The notes under the pieces are model-generated. The model was not told where the DNA came from. It searched no databases and saw nothing but the letters and a program-made list of their open reading frames with translations. From Gallionella sp. (GTDB taxonomy: Bacteria > Pseudomonadota > Gammaproteobacteria > Burkholderiales > Gallionellaceae), in assembly GCA_028687575.1 (NCBI GenBank), contig JAQTZW010000002.1, forward strand, positions 124,001 through 188,000: 64,000 nt of DNA, written 5' to 3'. Below, piece by piece: positions 52,001 through 60,642 of this stretch. The position numbers and the translations under genes were made by a program. Position 1 is the first letter of the stretch, and each line of letters begins with the position of its first letter.

Positions 52001-52388
52001 TGGCGGGCTGGCCGCCAGCCAGTGCGGCGCGGGCGATGACGGGCGTGCGGCTGCTGCGTGCTGCCGGCGGTACTCCTGTCCGAGTCTGAGTGGCCTGGGT
52101 CTGAGGGGGCTGGGTCTGGCGGATCAGCCCGCTGAAGCGGGCGGCGTGGGGCGGGCGCCAGACGCCCGGCTGACTGCCCGCCGCCGTAACACCTGCGGGT
52201 TGTGGCATGCGCATGATCTGGCGGGCGGTGCGTTCCGCCTCGCGCTCGGCGGGGTCGGCGGGCGAGGAGACGCGCAGCGAGCCTGCCGGCTGGAGCGCAC
52301 CGGGCGTGCTCCGGACGCAAACCGGTGGGGCGGTGACGGCTGCCGAGCGGTTGACGATCTTTTGCGCCGTGGCCGTCATCTCCGTCAC
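49029..52388 (-). CDS. DUF4157 (eCIS-associated) large protein with HNH-like C-terminal domain, candidate eCIS effector
   Basis: N-terminal PADPAEREAERTARQIMRMP; DUF4157 FMEPRFNADFSRVRIHTGEQAARLSSAVSAQAFTTGGHIYFGAGRFQPDSSEGRQLIAHELTHTIQQG; C-term GMDGDHIVEMQLGGPNILANLWPLQKGENRSSGS. Confidence 0.88.
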   Translation of the reverse strand: MTEMTATAQKIVNRSAAVTAPPVCVRSTPGALQPAGSLRVSSPADPAEREAERTARQIMRMPQPAGVTAAGSQPGVWRPPHAARFSGLIRQTQPPQTQATQTRTGVPPAARSSRTPVIARAALAGGQPASRPVAAAIAAGSASGRVLPAEIRQFMEPRFNADFSRVRIHTGEQAARLSSAVSAQAFTTGGHIYFGAGRFQPDSSEGRQLIAHELTHTIQQGAATQRGALQRQAVTVSERSGLVVQRLGLGDALDFIASRANNIPGFRMLTVVLGVNPLNMSRVERSAANVMRAVVEFMPGGALVTQALDNHGVFERAGNWVAQQLRTLGMTGSVIREAINRFIASLGISDLLRPAAVWERATRIFTEPIGRIINFVRGLVAGILKLIREVILMPLARLASGMRGWDLLCAVLGRNPISGEAVPRNAETLIGGFMKLIGQQQVWENMQSANAVPRAFAWFNSALAGLLGFVRQLPALFLSSLRSLTIADLVLLPRAFVKLAVVFGGFALRFASWAGDTVWTLLEIIFDSLKPGILGYLRRTGAALKNILKNPIPFVLNLVRAAQAGFRNFATNFVRHLQTGLIEWLTGALEGVYLPRALSLPEIGKFALSVLGVSWLRIRGKIVNALGPRGEAIMRTLETGFQMVVTLVRGGPAALWELLKDKLASLKEAVVSGIVTFVTETIVMKAIPKLIAMFVPGAGFITAILTIYDTLMVFVQKLARIIQLVTGFINSIVSIAAGNIAAAAQRVETTLAGVLSLAISFLAGFLGLGKISSAVMRVVGKVRATVDRALDAIIQWIVKQAKRLGGAVAGAARRTIAWWRARRPFRGGDGKAHTLYFSGAGRTARVMVASDPMPVEDFLSGIQSKPDYQSADKQALIAGVRQQMDAIRQAEALPEDQSEQAGQQIAAAFAAMGPLLAQLVGGNEFATESHPLPLAYPKRRWSAYPPLYIGPRAANRIAQSDLAARNLAAIRTQLSATEQAEWQQRNNAIVACAPSASTALPGGANIGIAAAYRVEPGKKIRLVPQNTQGGGLINQTLLPFGYRARSEGMDGDHIVEMQLGGPNILANLWPLQKGENRSSGSTLASMSFARPDGTTIGMDALKTRARGGTEVWFIVTGTL

Positions 52389-52391
52389 GGG

Positions 52392-53780
52392 CTAGAATGC
52401 CCGTCCCTCCTTGTGCAACTCGCGCTGGATGCCATCCTCCAGGTCGCGTTCGCGGATCACACCGTCGCCGCGTTGCAGGGCGCGCAGTGAGACAAAGCGC
52501 ACCACGTTCATGATGGTCCCGCCGGACAGTTCGTGTTGTTCGGCGATATGTTCCAGTTCCAGACCCGGCTCCAGCCTGGCTTTTTCAGGCAGCGCCTCGC
52601 GCCATATCTTCAGGCGTTCCTGCGCGCCGGGCAGCGGGAAATGGATTACCGACTGGAAACGGCGCAGGAAGGCGTCATCCATGTTGCCCTTCAGGTTGGA
52701 GGCGAGGATAGCCACGCCCGGATATTCCTCGATGCGCTGCAACAGATAGCTCACTTCCTGGTTGGCATAGCGGTCGTGCGCGTCGTGGATGCTGGTGCGC
52801 TTGCCGAACAGCGCGTCGGCCTCGTCGAAGAATAAAATCCAGTCGCGGCGGGCGGCGCGGTCGAACACGCGGGCCAGATTCTTCTCGGTCTCGCCGATGT
52901 ATTTCGACACCACCATGGACAGGTCTATCTTGTACACCTCGCGCCCGCACAGCTTGCCGATCAGGCTGGCGGCCAGCGTCTTGCCGGTTCCCGGCGGGCC
53001 GTAGAACAGGCTGGTGTAACCGGGGCGCAGCTTGTCGCGCATGCCCCAGTCGTCCAGCAGGGCAGCGCCGTGGGCGAGCCAGACGCGCATCTCGTCCAGT
53101 TGTTCCAGCGTGTGGGCGGGCAGCACCAGGTAATCCCAGTCCAGCCCGGTCTGCATGCGTTGCGCCGGCAGCAACGGGTCTTGCGCATCGTCGTGTGGCA
53201 CTGCCAACAGGCGTTGCAGCAGCACGGTGGAAGGCTGCAACAGCGCGGCGGTGAACGCCTCGCCGGGCTGCGGGGGCAGCAGTTCGAGCAGACCTTGGCC
53301 GAGCAGCGGCTGATCGCGTCCGAACAGGCGCAGCGTTTCCAGCCGCGCGGCGAGGTCGTCGCCTGCCAGCAGGAAGCAGGCGGTCTCCAGCGTCGGCAGG
53401 AAAGCGTTGCCGGATGCGCCCTGCATGCCGCCGAACTCGGCGAACCCGCGCCCGGTGGCCTCGTTGCGGGTCAGCAGCACATCCAACAACTGCGGGCGCA
53501 AGGCCGGCGCGATCGCCAGCAGCAGCACCAGCTGTTCGGCATGCGACAGGGAATAGTCGTCGAACAGCGCGGCATCGGGGGCATCTGTGGGCCAAGGGAA
53601 CCCGGGTGCGGCGGGGGAGATGCGGTCTGTCTCGCTTGCGGGAGGCTGGCCGGGGGCTGCGAAATAGGCGGTGAGCCGCTGGCGCAGGGTCTCGGCCAGC
53701 CATTCGAGGCCGGCTTCCAGCTGGCAAGCACTGCTGTTCAGGGCATTGGCCATTCGGTATGCAGCGGTCTGGTCATCCAC
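52392..53780 (-). CDS. AAA+ ATPase of eCIS (Afp15-like)
   Basis: YGPPGTGKTLAASLIGKLCGREVYKIDLSMVVSKYIGETEKNLARVFDRAARRDWILFFDEADALFGKRT; positioned after the tape-measure gene. Confidence 0.93.
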   Translation of the reverse strand: MDDQTAAYRMANALNSSACQLEAGLEWLAETLRQRLTAYFAAPGQPPASETDRISPAAPGFPWPTDAPDAALFDDYSLSHAEQLVLLLAIAPALRPQLLDVLLTRNEATGRGFAEFGGMQGASGNAFLPTLETACFLLAGDDLAARLETLRLFGRDQPLLGQGLLELLPPQPGEAFTAALLQPSTVLLQRLLAVPHDDAQDPLLPAQRMQTGLDWDYLVLPAHTLEQLDEMRVWLAHGAALLDDWGMRDKLRPGYTSLFYGPPGTGKTLAASLIGKLCGREVYKIDLSMVVSKYIGETEKNLARVFDRAARRDWILFFDEADALFGKRTSIHDAHDRYANQEVSYLLQRIEEYPGVAILASNLKGNMDDAFLRRFQSVIHFPLPGAQERLKIWREALPEKARLEPGLELEHIAEQHELSGGTIMNVVRFVSLRALQRGDGVIRERDLEDGIQRELHKEGRAF

Positions 53781-55261
53781 GGCAGTCTCACTATGCTGAA
53801 GCTCCAGGGCAGTCTGCCCAGCAGCAGGTCGAAAGGGGCGGTCTCCAGTTGCAGCCGCCAGTCGGAATCGCTGTCGCGCAGCAGGCCGCGACGTTGCAGG
53901 AAGCTGGTGCGCAGCGCGTCCGCGCCGGTGTTTCCCAGCACCGTCCAGTGCCCGATCGCGGCTGCCAGCAGCGCGTCGGCCTCTTCACGGTCGGGGGGCG
54001 CCAGCAGTCCGGCGTCCACCGGCAAGGAGAAGTCGGGCGATAGTCCCAACAATATCTTGACGATGCACAACTCGTATTCGTATGGATCGTCGCGGCCATA
54101 CACCAGCCAGTGCAGCAGCGCGGCGGCGCGGGGCAGGTTCGCATCCGGCAGTCGCCCGTCGCGGGTGATGTCCAGCGCCGCGAACAGGCGGGGCAGGTAG
54201 GGATGCAGCAGCACCAGCCCGGCGTCATAGGCCAGATGGTCTGCCTCGGCCAGATGATCCGCCTCGGCCAGATGATCCGCCTCCTTGCGCGCATCCGGCT
54301 GGCGGGGTGGGGCGGCGGCCGGTTCCGGGGCGATGGATGCGGGCAGGGCTGCCGGGCAGACTTCGCTGATTCCCGGCAGCGCCCGGCAGTCGCGCAGCAG
54401 CGCCTCCAGAACCTGCGACAGCGGGCGGCAGAGGTTTGCACCGTTCAGCGCAAGACGCAGCGCCTGCACGCGCAGCAACAGAAGATGGCGGGTGGCGCTG
54501 TGTCCGATGGCGGCGGGGACTTCCGTGCGCCGCAACAGGCGGTCCAGCGCGGACAGCAGCGTGAGCGGATGGTCCGCCGGGCTGCCGGGCGGAGCGATGC
54601 CGGCGAATCTTTCCAGCAGCGCGGCGCGTGCTGCGGCGTCCAGCAGTTGCAGCAGCCGGAAACTGGCGGCGTGTCGCTCTGGCTGCGTGCCGGTGAGCGC
54701 TACGCGCAGGCCGGCGTCGGCTGCCAGCCTGATCGCCTCGTCGCGCAGCATTTGCAGGGTTTGTCCGGCATGTTCGGCGTGCCCGGTGTATTCGGCGTGC
54801 CAGGCCAGCATGCCGGTCGCCAGGTAATGCAGCAGCGCGCGGCGCGCACGCTCTGGCGCGTCAAGCCGGATGGAGATTGCCTGTTGCTGCGCGGCCGGGT
54901 CGGCAGAGGCGGCTTTGCTGTCACCGGTCGGGGCGGCGCTTGCTCTGGGCCGGGACTCGGCTTGGCCGGGCGATGCACCGCCCGGCAGGGCATCTTGCAG
55001 TTGCCGGTGCAGGGCGTCCGGCAATGCCCGTGCCAACGCCGCGATCAGATCGTCGCCAGTGTCTGTCAGCCGGATGTCCAGCATCAGGCGCGGGATGTGG
55101 ATCACGGCCTGGTCCGGGGCCAGCGCATCGAAGGCGCGCTCGAACACCGGCAGCAGCGCGTCATCCAGCCGTTCGCGCAGCAGCCCACGCAGCGCGAACG
55201 CAGCCTCGACCGAAGGGGCCTTGACCTGCCAGCGTTGACGGTGGATGCGGTGGTTCATCAT
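53738..55261 (-). CDS. Contractile injection system tape-measure-family protein
   Basis: N-term HRIHRQRWQVKAPSVEAAFALRGLLRERLDDALLPVFERAFDAL...IHIPRLMLDI; C-term LLHWLVYGRDDPYEYELCIVKILLGL; WRLQLETAPFDLLLGRLPWSFSIVRLPWM. Confidence 0.85.
   Translation of the reverse strand: MMNHRIHRQRWQVKAPSVEAAFALRGLLRERLDDALLPVFERAFDALAPDQAVIHIPRLMLDIRLTDTGDDLIAALARALPDALHRQLQDALPGGASPGQAESRPRASAAPTGDSKAASADPAAQQQAISIRLDAPERARRALLHYLATGMLAWHAEYTGHAEHAGQTLQMLRDEAIRLAADAGLRVALTGTQPERHAASFRLLQLLDAAARAALLERFAGIAPPGSPADHPLTLLSALDRLLRRTEVPAAIGHSATRHLLLLRVQALRLALNGANLCRPLSQVLEALLRDCRALPGISEVCPAALPASIAPEPAAAPPRQPDARKEADHLAEADHLAEADHLAYDAGLVLLHPYLPRLFAALDITRDGRLPDANLPRAAALLHWLVYGRDDPYEYELCIVKILLGLSPDFSLPVDAGLLAPPDREEADALLAAAIGHWTVLGNTGADALRTSFLQRRGLLRDSDSDWRLQLETAPFDLLLGRLPWSFSIVRLPWMTRPLHTEWPMP
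54231..54284. repeat. 18-bp tandem repeat x3 inside the tape-measure-family gene
   Basis: gccagatggtctgcctcg / gccagatgatccgcctcg / gccagatgatccgcctcc, encoding EADHLA x3. Confidence 0.9.
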
Positions 55262-57990
55262 CGGGTTTTAAGACCGCCGACTTCGATCAGTCCGCCGACT
55301 ACCAGCGCGTGGCGCTTGCTGATTGCATCGGCCCCGGCCTGGATGCCGGCCAGCCGGGTGCCGAGTTGGGCGCGGACTGCGCCGTCGGTCACCATGCCCA
55401 TGCCTTGCGTCAGGCTGCCCAGCGCCCTGCCGCCGTCTGCGGATGCGGTCAGGTCCAACTTGTTATCCACGAGGTAGGTGGTGGTCTCGGCGATGCTGTC
55501 GGCCAGGGCCGCTTGCGTCTCCAGCAGCTTCTTGTTGGCCTGCTCGCGCGCCGCACCGCTGATTTCCTGATCCATCACCATCTGCCGCAGGGTCTCGACC
55601 TGGCGCGACTTGGTCTCGATGTCATTGACGCCGTATTCCACCATCTTGTCTGCGTAATTGGCGGCCATTCCAACAACCCGGCTCTTGTTGCCGGCCAGTT
55701 CGGTCAGCGCTCCGACCGATTCCTTGAAGAAGGTCATGTGTTCCTTCTGGATGTTGATTTGCGCCATCCACTTGGGCTCCAGTTTCAGCTCGAAATCCTT
55801 CAACCTGGCATCGATGCTGGCATCGAGCGTGGGGCGCAGCCTGAAGATGTCGTCGCGCAACCCGGGCTTGCGGAAATCCGGATTGGGCAGCACGGTCTCG
55901 TCGTCCGGTTCGTTCTCGGCGCTCTCCGGCCAGAGGTAGGACAGCGCGAAATCGGCGACCACGCTGGCCTTGTCGTCATAGACCAGCACGAAGGTGCCGC
56001 CGCGCGCCACACCGCCGGCATGCTCCAGCCCGGGGTGCTGCCGGACGAATTCGGGGAACAGCAGCTTGTCGTCCTCGCTGTCGTCCTTGGCCTTGATCAG
56101 GATGTCCATCCATCCCAGCCAGTCCGGGTGCCGGTTGGTCACCAGCGTGTCGAACACGGTCGGCAGATCGGCCTGGACCAGTTCGCCCAGTGTGCCCTTG
56201 AAGTTGCCGGCGCTGTTGACCAGCGTGCCGTATGCACCGCTCCAGTCGCGGCTCTGGCGGGCTTGCCGGTAATCCGAGTAGCGGGATTTGGCAAGCGGTA
56301 CGGCGGCCTCCTCGACCGCGCCGGCGATCTCGCCGTGCCGGCTACTGGCTGTCTTGATGACGTTCTGGTCGGCGATCTGTTTGCTTTCCACCGCCTGCTC
56401 TATGCGTTGCCTGAACACGCCGTTGAACTGTTTCGCGTCTTCCAGTTGCAGCGTCAGGTCGCGGCGCAGGATCTGGTGGATGCGGTGCAGGTCGCCGTAG
56501 CGCATCGGTGGGCGGATGGCGATGTGCTTGCGTTCGGTGTGCAGCAGCACCGCCCGGACGGCGAACGGCAGGTTGTAATCGCGTATCGCCTGTTCGATGC
56601 TGCGGTGCGCGTCGCCCACCGGCTGGCCGAGATGGCCCTCGATGCGGAAGAAGTCGCAGCCGCCGATCTGGCCCGTCAGCGGGTTTTGCTTGTCGCCGTA
56701 TTCCGCTGCGCGGTAACCGGGCGTGCGCGCCGCCATGCCGCGCCGCACCCGCTCGTGACACCAGCCAAGATGGATCGGGAACTCGCTGCGCAGCACGTAG
56801 TAATAGGGGATGGCGCGCTGTTCCAGCGGCACGGATTCGCTGCGGCTAGGCGTCACCGCGATGCTGCCGGCTGCGGGCGGCTCGAAGCTGGTGATCAGCG
56901 TGTGCAGCTTGAGCGCCAGAAAACGCGCGTGTTCGCTGACGCGCTTGCCGGTCAGCGGCGAAGGATGCCAGCCGGTGCGTGCCTCGTGCGGGGAGGAGAG
57001 GCCGCCCAGCAGCAGATGTTTCGGGAAGGCGTTGACGTCCGGCCACAGTACGCAGTCGTCATCGGCCAGCGCGTTACGCAATGCGTTCCAGGTCTCCACC
57101 AGGTCTTTCAGGAAGCCGTAGTAATACTGGATGCCCGCGTCTTGGCCAGCGTAGTGGGCGTGCAGCTTGTCCAGCCGGGCAAGCCAGCCGGAGGTCGGGT
57201 CGGCGGCAAGTTCGGGCAGGAACAGCGCGGGCAAGGCTTTGTAGAGCAGCCCGAGGTTTGACGTCAGCGCCGCGTGGCTGCCGGCGCAGGCGGTGCGGTA
57301 CAGCTCGGCGAATGCGGCGGTGCTGGAAACCGCAGCACGGAACAAAGGGCGCGCTGCGGCAAGTTCCGGCAGAGATAGCGCTGCGGTGTTGTTGCCGGCA
57401 AGCTGGTCCGCCAGTCTGGCGGCATCGCTGCGCGAGACTAGCAGCACGCGCAGGGTGTTGATCGTCTGCTGGCCCAGGTTGTCGCAATCGGTGCCGGAGC
57501 ACAAGTCGGGATCGTTGCGGTAGCTCTCCAGATACAGCATCGCCACCCGTTCGCCCGGTTTCACCGGCAACGTTGCCAGCGCCTTGGCGGCGGGGTCTTT
57601 TTCGCCTGCGCGCACCAGTTCGAACAGCTGCATCATGCGGCCCGTTCCGTCCGCGTTCCCAGCGGGATAGAAGGGCGGGTAGAGCGGCGCTTTTTCGTCG
57701 TAGACGCGGTAGCGGTCGAAGCTGGCGGCAGCCCCTAGTGCCAGCAGGTCGCCATCGCTGGTCACGCCGACGCCCCGGCCCACGACGATGTTGTCGCCCG
57801 CCAGTCGCAGGTCGAAGCCGGACAGGATGCCTGTGCCCAACAGGCCGGTGCGCGTGATGCGCTGCTGGTCGTCGAGATACTCCGTGATGCCGTTGAGCTG
57901 GCCGGCGGTCAGCACCTGATCCTTCTCGAAATAGGTGTGGCCGGTGGCGATCGAGTCCAGACTGCGCAAGGTTTTCGGTGGCATGGTCAT
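55258..57990 (-). CDS. eCIS-associated 910-aa protein of unknown function
   Basis: ORF embedded in the operon with 4-nt overlap to the next gene; N-term LRSLDSIATGHTYFEKDQVLTAGQLNGITEYLDDQQRITRTGLLGTGILSGFDL. Confidence 0.85.
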   Translation of the reverse strand: MTMPPKTLRSLDSIATGHTYFEKDQVLTAGQLNGITEYLDDQQRITRTGLLGTGILSGFDLRLAGDNIVVGRGVGVTSDGDLLALGAAASFDRYRVYDEKAPLYPPFYPAGNADGTGRMMQLFELVRAGEKDPAAKALATLPVKPGERVAMLYLESYRNDPDLCSGTDCDNLGQQTINTLRVLLVSRSDAARLADQLAGNNTAALSLPELAAARPLFRAAVSSTAAFAELYRTACAGSHAALTSNLGLLYKALPALFLPELAADPTSGWLARLDKLHAHYAGQDAGIQYYYGFLKDLVETWNALRNALADDDCVLWPDVNAFPKHLLLGGLSSPHEARTGWHPSPLTGKRVSEHARFLALKLHTLITSFEPPAAGSIAVTPSRSESVPLEQRAIPYYYVLRSEFPIHLGWCHERVRRGMAARTPGYRAAEYGDKQNPLTGQIGGCDFFRIEGHLGQPVGDAHRSIEQAIRDYNLPFAVRAVLLHTERKHIAIRPPMRYGDLHRIHQILRRDLTLQLEDAKQFNGVFRQRIEQAVESKQIADQNVIKTASSRHGEIAGAVEEAAVPLAKSRYSDYRQARQSRDWSGAYGTLVNSAGNFKGTLGELVQADLPTVFDTLVTNRHPDWLGWMDILIKAKDDSEDDKLLFPEFVRQHPGLEHAGGVARGGTFVLVYDDKASVVADFALSYLWPESAENEPDDETVLPNPDFRKPGLRDDIFRLRPTLDASIDARLKDFELKLEPKWMAQINIQKEHMTFFKESVGALTELAGNKSRVVGMAANYADKMVEYGVNDIETKSRQVETLRQMVMDQEISGAAREQANKKLLETQAALADSIAETTTYLVDNKLDLTASADGGRALGSLTQGMGMVTDGAVRAQLGTRLAGIQAGADAISKRHALVVGGLIEVGGLKTR

Positions 57991-58008
57991 GATTCTGGCT
58001 CCTGGTGG

Positions 58009-60630
58009 CTAGGGGGTTGATCGGGGTGAGCTGCCCAGCGCGTTGCGGTCGAGCATGAACGGCGGCTGGCCGGGGTCGCAGTTGCATTCGCGCAGCGGCT
58101 GGGGAGGATAGACGTTCTTGGCTTCGGCCAGCGCCTTGAATAGCGCATCGAGCTTGTCGCGGCGTTTGGCGCGGGTCGCGCCTGCCAACAGCGAAACGCA
58201 GTCGCGCCAGGCCGATTCGACTGCCGCCATGTCGTCCGGGCCTATCCAGCAGACCTTGGGCAGCAGGTGGGCGGGTGTCTCGGTGCGTATCATCTCCTCG
58301 ACGAAGCGCCGGAAATCCATGTTGCAAAAGCGTCCGGCATAGGCCGGCAGCACGAAGTGCAGACGGTAGGAGTACGGGTCGGCATCGGCGCAGTCACTGC
58401 AATCGGCATCCGTGCAGATCGGCATGAACGGGTCGTCCGGCTGCTCCGGGCGCAGCAGGATGTTCTCGATCAAATACATGCCCTCGCCGCTGTAGTAGTC
58501 GCGCAGATGGCCGATCAGCAGGTCTATCGCAGCCTCCATCAGTTCGGCGCTGGCAAAGTATTCGATGCGCCGCGCGATCACCTCGCCGGTCGCGTTGATG
58601 ATGTTGAAATAATGCCGGCCATCGCTGGTGAGCTTGCGCTGGTAGCCTTCCGGCTGTTGCGCCCGCTCGATCGCCAGCACCATCTCGGCGTGGGCGTCGT
58701 CCGGGGTGAGGTAATGCATGCTGCTGGACAGCAGGATCTTGTTGCTGAACGGGTGTTTGATGCGGAAACGATATTCGTCGCCGGGCGTCAGGTCCACTTC
58801 GGTGTACATGTCGTAGCTGACGCTGCCCAGATTGCGGCGGCTGAAGTTGCCTATGCCCAGCAGCCGAGCCAGCCGGCGCTCCAGTCCGGACACGTTCAGC
58901 GTATCCCACAGCGCGTCGGCGCGGGACAGCGCGCGGTTGTAGCCCAGTGCACGCGCCGCGCCCAGCTCGGGGCAGTCCTGCAGGAAGGCGTACTTGGTCG
59001 CCAGCGCGCTGGCCGCCCCCGTGCCGAACGCCGACTGCATCAGGCTCACGTAGTGACCGAAATCCTCGGCAACGCGCGCCAGCAGGTGATCCACGAAACG
59101 GTTACGGCGGGCCTGGGCGCTGGCCAGCGTCTCGATGCGCTGGTGCAACTGCTGGTCGGTGATGTCCGCCGCGTAGATGCGGGCGATGTCCGGCAGGTCT
59201 GAAACCCGCTGCGTGAAATAGCTGGCCGGCTGTTCAGGCTCGCGGGAGTACAGTTCGCGCAGGTTGGCTAACTGGGCGCAGAAATCGGCCATCGCCTGGT
59301 CGAAGAACAGCAGGTAGGCCTTGAGTTGCAGCGCCTGAGCGCGTCGTTGCGCGTCCGCGCCGGACGGCAGCCCCTGTTCGGACAGCCCGTACAGCGTCGG
59401 GAAATGGTGCTGGAACGCGTGGTAGCGTCCGCTGTCGCGGTGGCGGCCTTGCGGGATCGGCAGGTCTTCGGGGTTGACCGTGTCGAGCTTGGCTTGTTCG
59501 GCGTCCTGCAGACGTTGCAGTTCGGCGGCGAACAGTGCGCCGTCCGCCGGCAACGGCACACCGCGCTTGTAACAGACCAGCCGGCCCCGCCGGTCGCTCA
59601 GGCGCGGCCTCGTGCCAGCCGGAACCTTGATGCGCCACTTGTCGGCGGGTTCGCTGCTGCTGTCGTCAGGCTGAAGGCCGGGGGCCAGCGGGTTTATCAG
59701 GATGTCGCGCACCGCGCGCACGCCCGGGATGTCCATGATGATGCAGATGATGTCGGACAGCCTGATCTCGGCGCGCAGTTCGGCCTGCTCCAGTTCTGCA
59801 TCGTCCACGAAACCGCATTGCAGCGCGGGGCCGGCGAATATCTCATCCACCGTCCAGGCGCTGCCGTCGGCATGCCGGCGCGCCAGCATCTCGGCCAGGC
59901 TGTGGTTGACGACCGGCGGCGTCAGGTAGTGTTCCACCGCGAACTGGATCGCGGCCATCACCCGGTTGTGGTCTGCGTCATCGGTCAGTTCGAGTTCGGC
60001 GCACAGCGCGTAGTACTGGTCGGGCACGACCTCGACGGCGGTGAAATCCTCTCCCAGGTTACGGTTGGCCTGCAGCACCTTCAGCGCGTCGGCGCACAGC
60101 GCCTCGCGTTGCGCCGGGGATTTGACGTTGTCGTCCGGTGCTATCAGCACCCGGTAGAGGCCCTGCAAGCTGATCTGGCGTATGCCCGGTCGGTCGGGTT
60201 GTTCGATGCGCGGGTCGGAATGCAGCAGCTCGCGGTTTACCGTATCGGCGTAGCAGTGTTGATCGGCGGTCAGCAGCCAGGCGTTGTTCACACCCTTCAT
60301 GTCTATCAGCAGCTTGCGGTAATCGTTGACGGTCAGCGGGCGGTTGGGCAGGATCTGGCGCGGCGTGAAGAACTGCCTGGCCATGTTCGCGGCATCGTTT
60401 TCAGTGGTGGCCAGCAGGTCGGCGACCGGGAACCCCGCCCGGTATGACAGATCGGTCAGCGCATAGCACAGCAGTTCCAGCATGGTGATGCCGGGGTCGT
60501 GGATGTTGTGGTCGGTCCAAAGCCTGTGCGACAGCGCGCGGATGCGATCCAGCCCGAAGGCGAAAAGCTGCTGCTGGTCGAGCGCCGGGTCGGTTTCGGG
60601 CAGGCCGCTGATTTTGTTGTTCAGTAACAT
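58009..60630 (-). CDS. eCIS baseplate protein (Afp12-like)
   Basis: RALSHRLWTDHNIHDPGITMLELLCYALTDLSYRAGFPVADLL. Confidence 0.78.
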   Translation of the reverse strand: MLLNNKISGLPETDPALDQQQLFAFGLDRIRALSHRLWTDHNIHDPGITMLELLCYALTDLSYRAGFPVADLLATTENDAANMARQFFTPRQILPNRPLTVNDYRKLLIDMKGVNNAWLLTADQHCYADTVNRELLHSDPRIEQPDRPGIRQISLQGLYRVLIAPDDNVKSPAQREALCADALKVLQANRNLGEDFTAVEVVPDQYYALCAELELTDDADHNRVMAAIQFAVEHYLTPPVVNHSLAEMLARRHADGSAWTVDEIFAGPALQCGFVDDAELEQAELRAEIRLSDIICIIMDIPGVRAVRDILINPLAPGLQPDDSSSEPADKWRIKVPAGTRPRLSDRRGRLVCYKRGVPLPADGALFAAELQRLQDAEQAKLDTVNPEDLPIPQGRHRDSGRYHAFQHHFPTLYGLSEQGLPSGADAQRRAQALQLKAYLLFFDQAMADFCAQLANLRELYSREPEQPASYFTQRVSDLPDIARIYAADITDQQLHQRIETLASAQARRNRFVDHLLARVAEDFGHYVSLMQSAFGTGAASALATKYAFLQDCPELGAARALGYNRALSRADALWDTLNVSGLERRLARLLGIGNFSRRNLGSVSYDMYTEVDLTPGDEYRFRIKHPFSNKILLSSSMHYLTPDDAHAEMVLAIERAQQPEGYQRKLTSDGRHYFNIINATGEVIARRIEYFASAELMEAAIDLLIGHLRDYYSGEGMYLIENILLRPEQPDDPFMPICTDADCSDCADADPYSYRLHFVLPAYAGRFCNMDFRRFVEEMIRTETPAHLLPKVCWIGPDDMAAVESAWRDCVSLLAGATRAKRRDKLDALFKALAEAKNVYPPQPLRECNCDPGQPPFMLDRNALGSSPRSTP

Positions 60631-60642
60631 GATGTCCTCACC

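Noticed and set aside
49215-52490. 1091-aa plus-strand ORF
   Set aside because: Antisense to the DUF4157 gene; His/Gln/Arg/Asp-rich shadow ORF caused by high GC3, no recognisable domain.
55309-57261. 650-aa plus-strand ORF (and 54110-55477, 53070-54200)
   Set aside because: Antisense shadows of well-supported eCIS genes; no motifs, typical GC-skewed composition.
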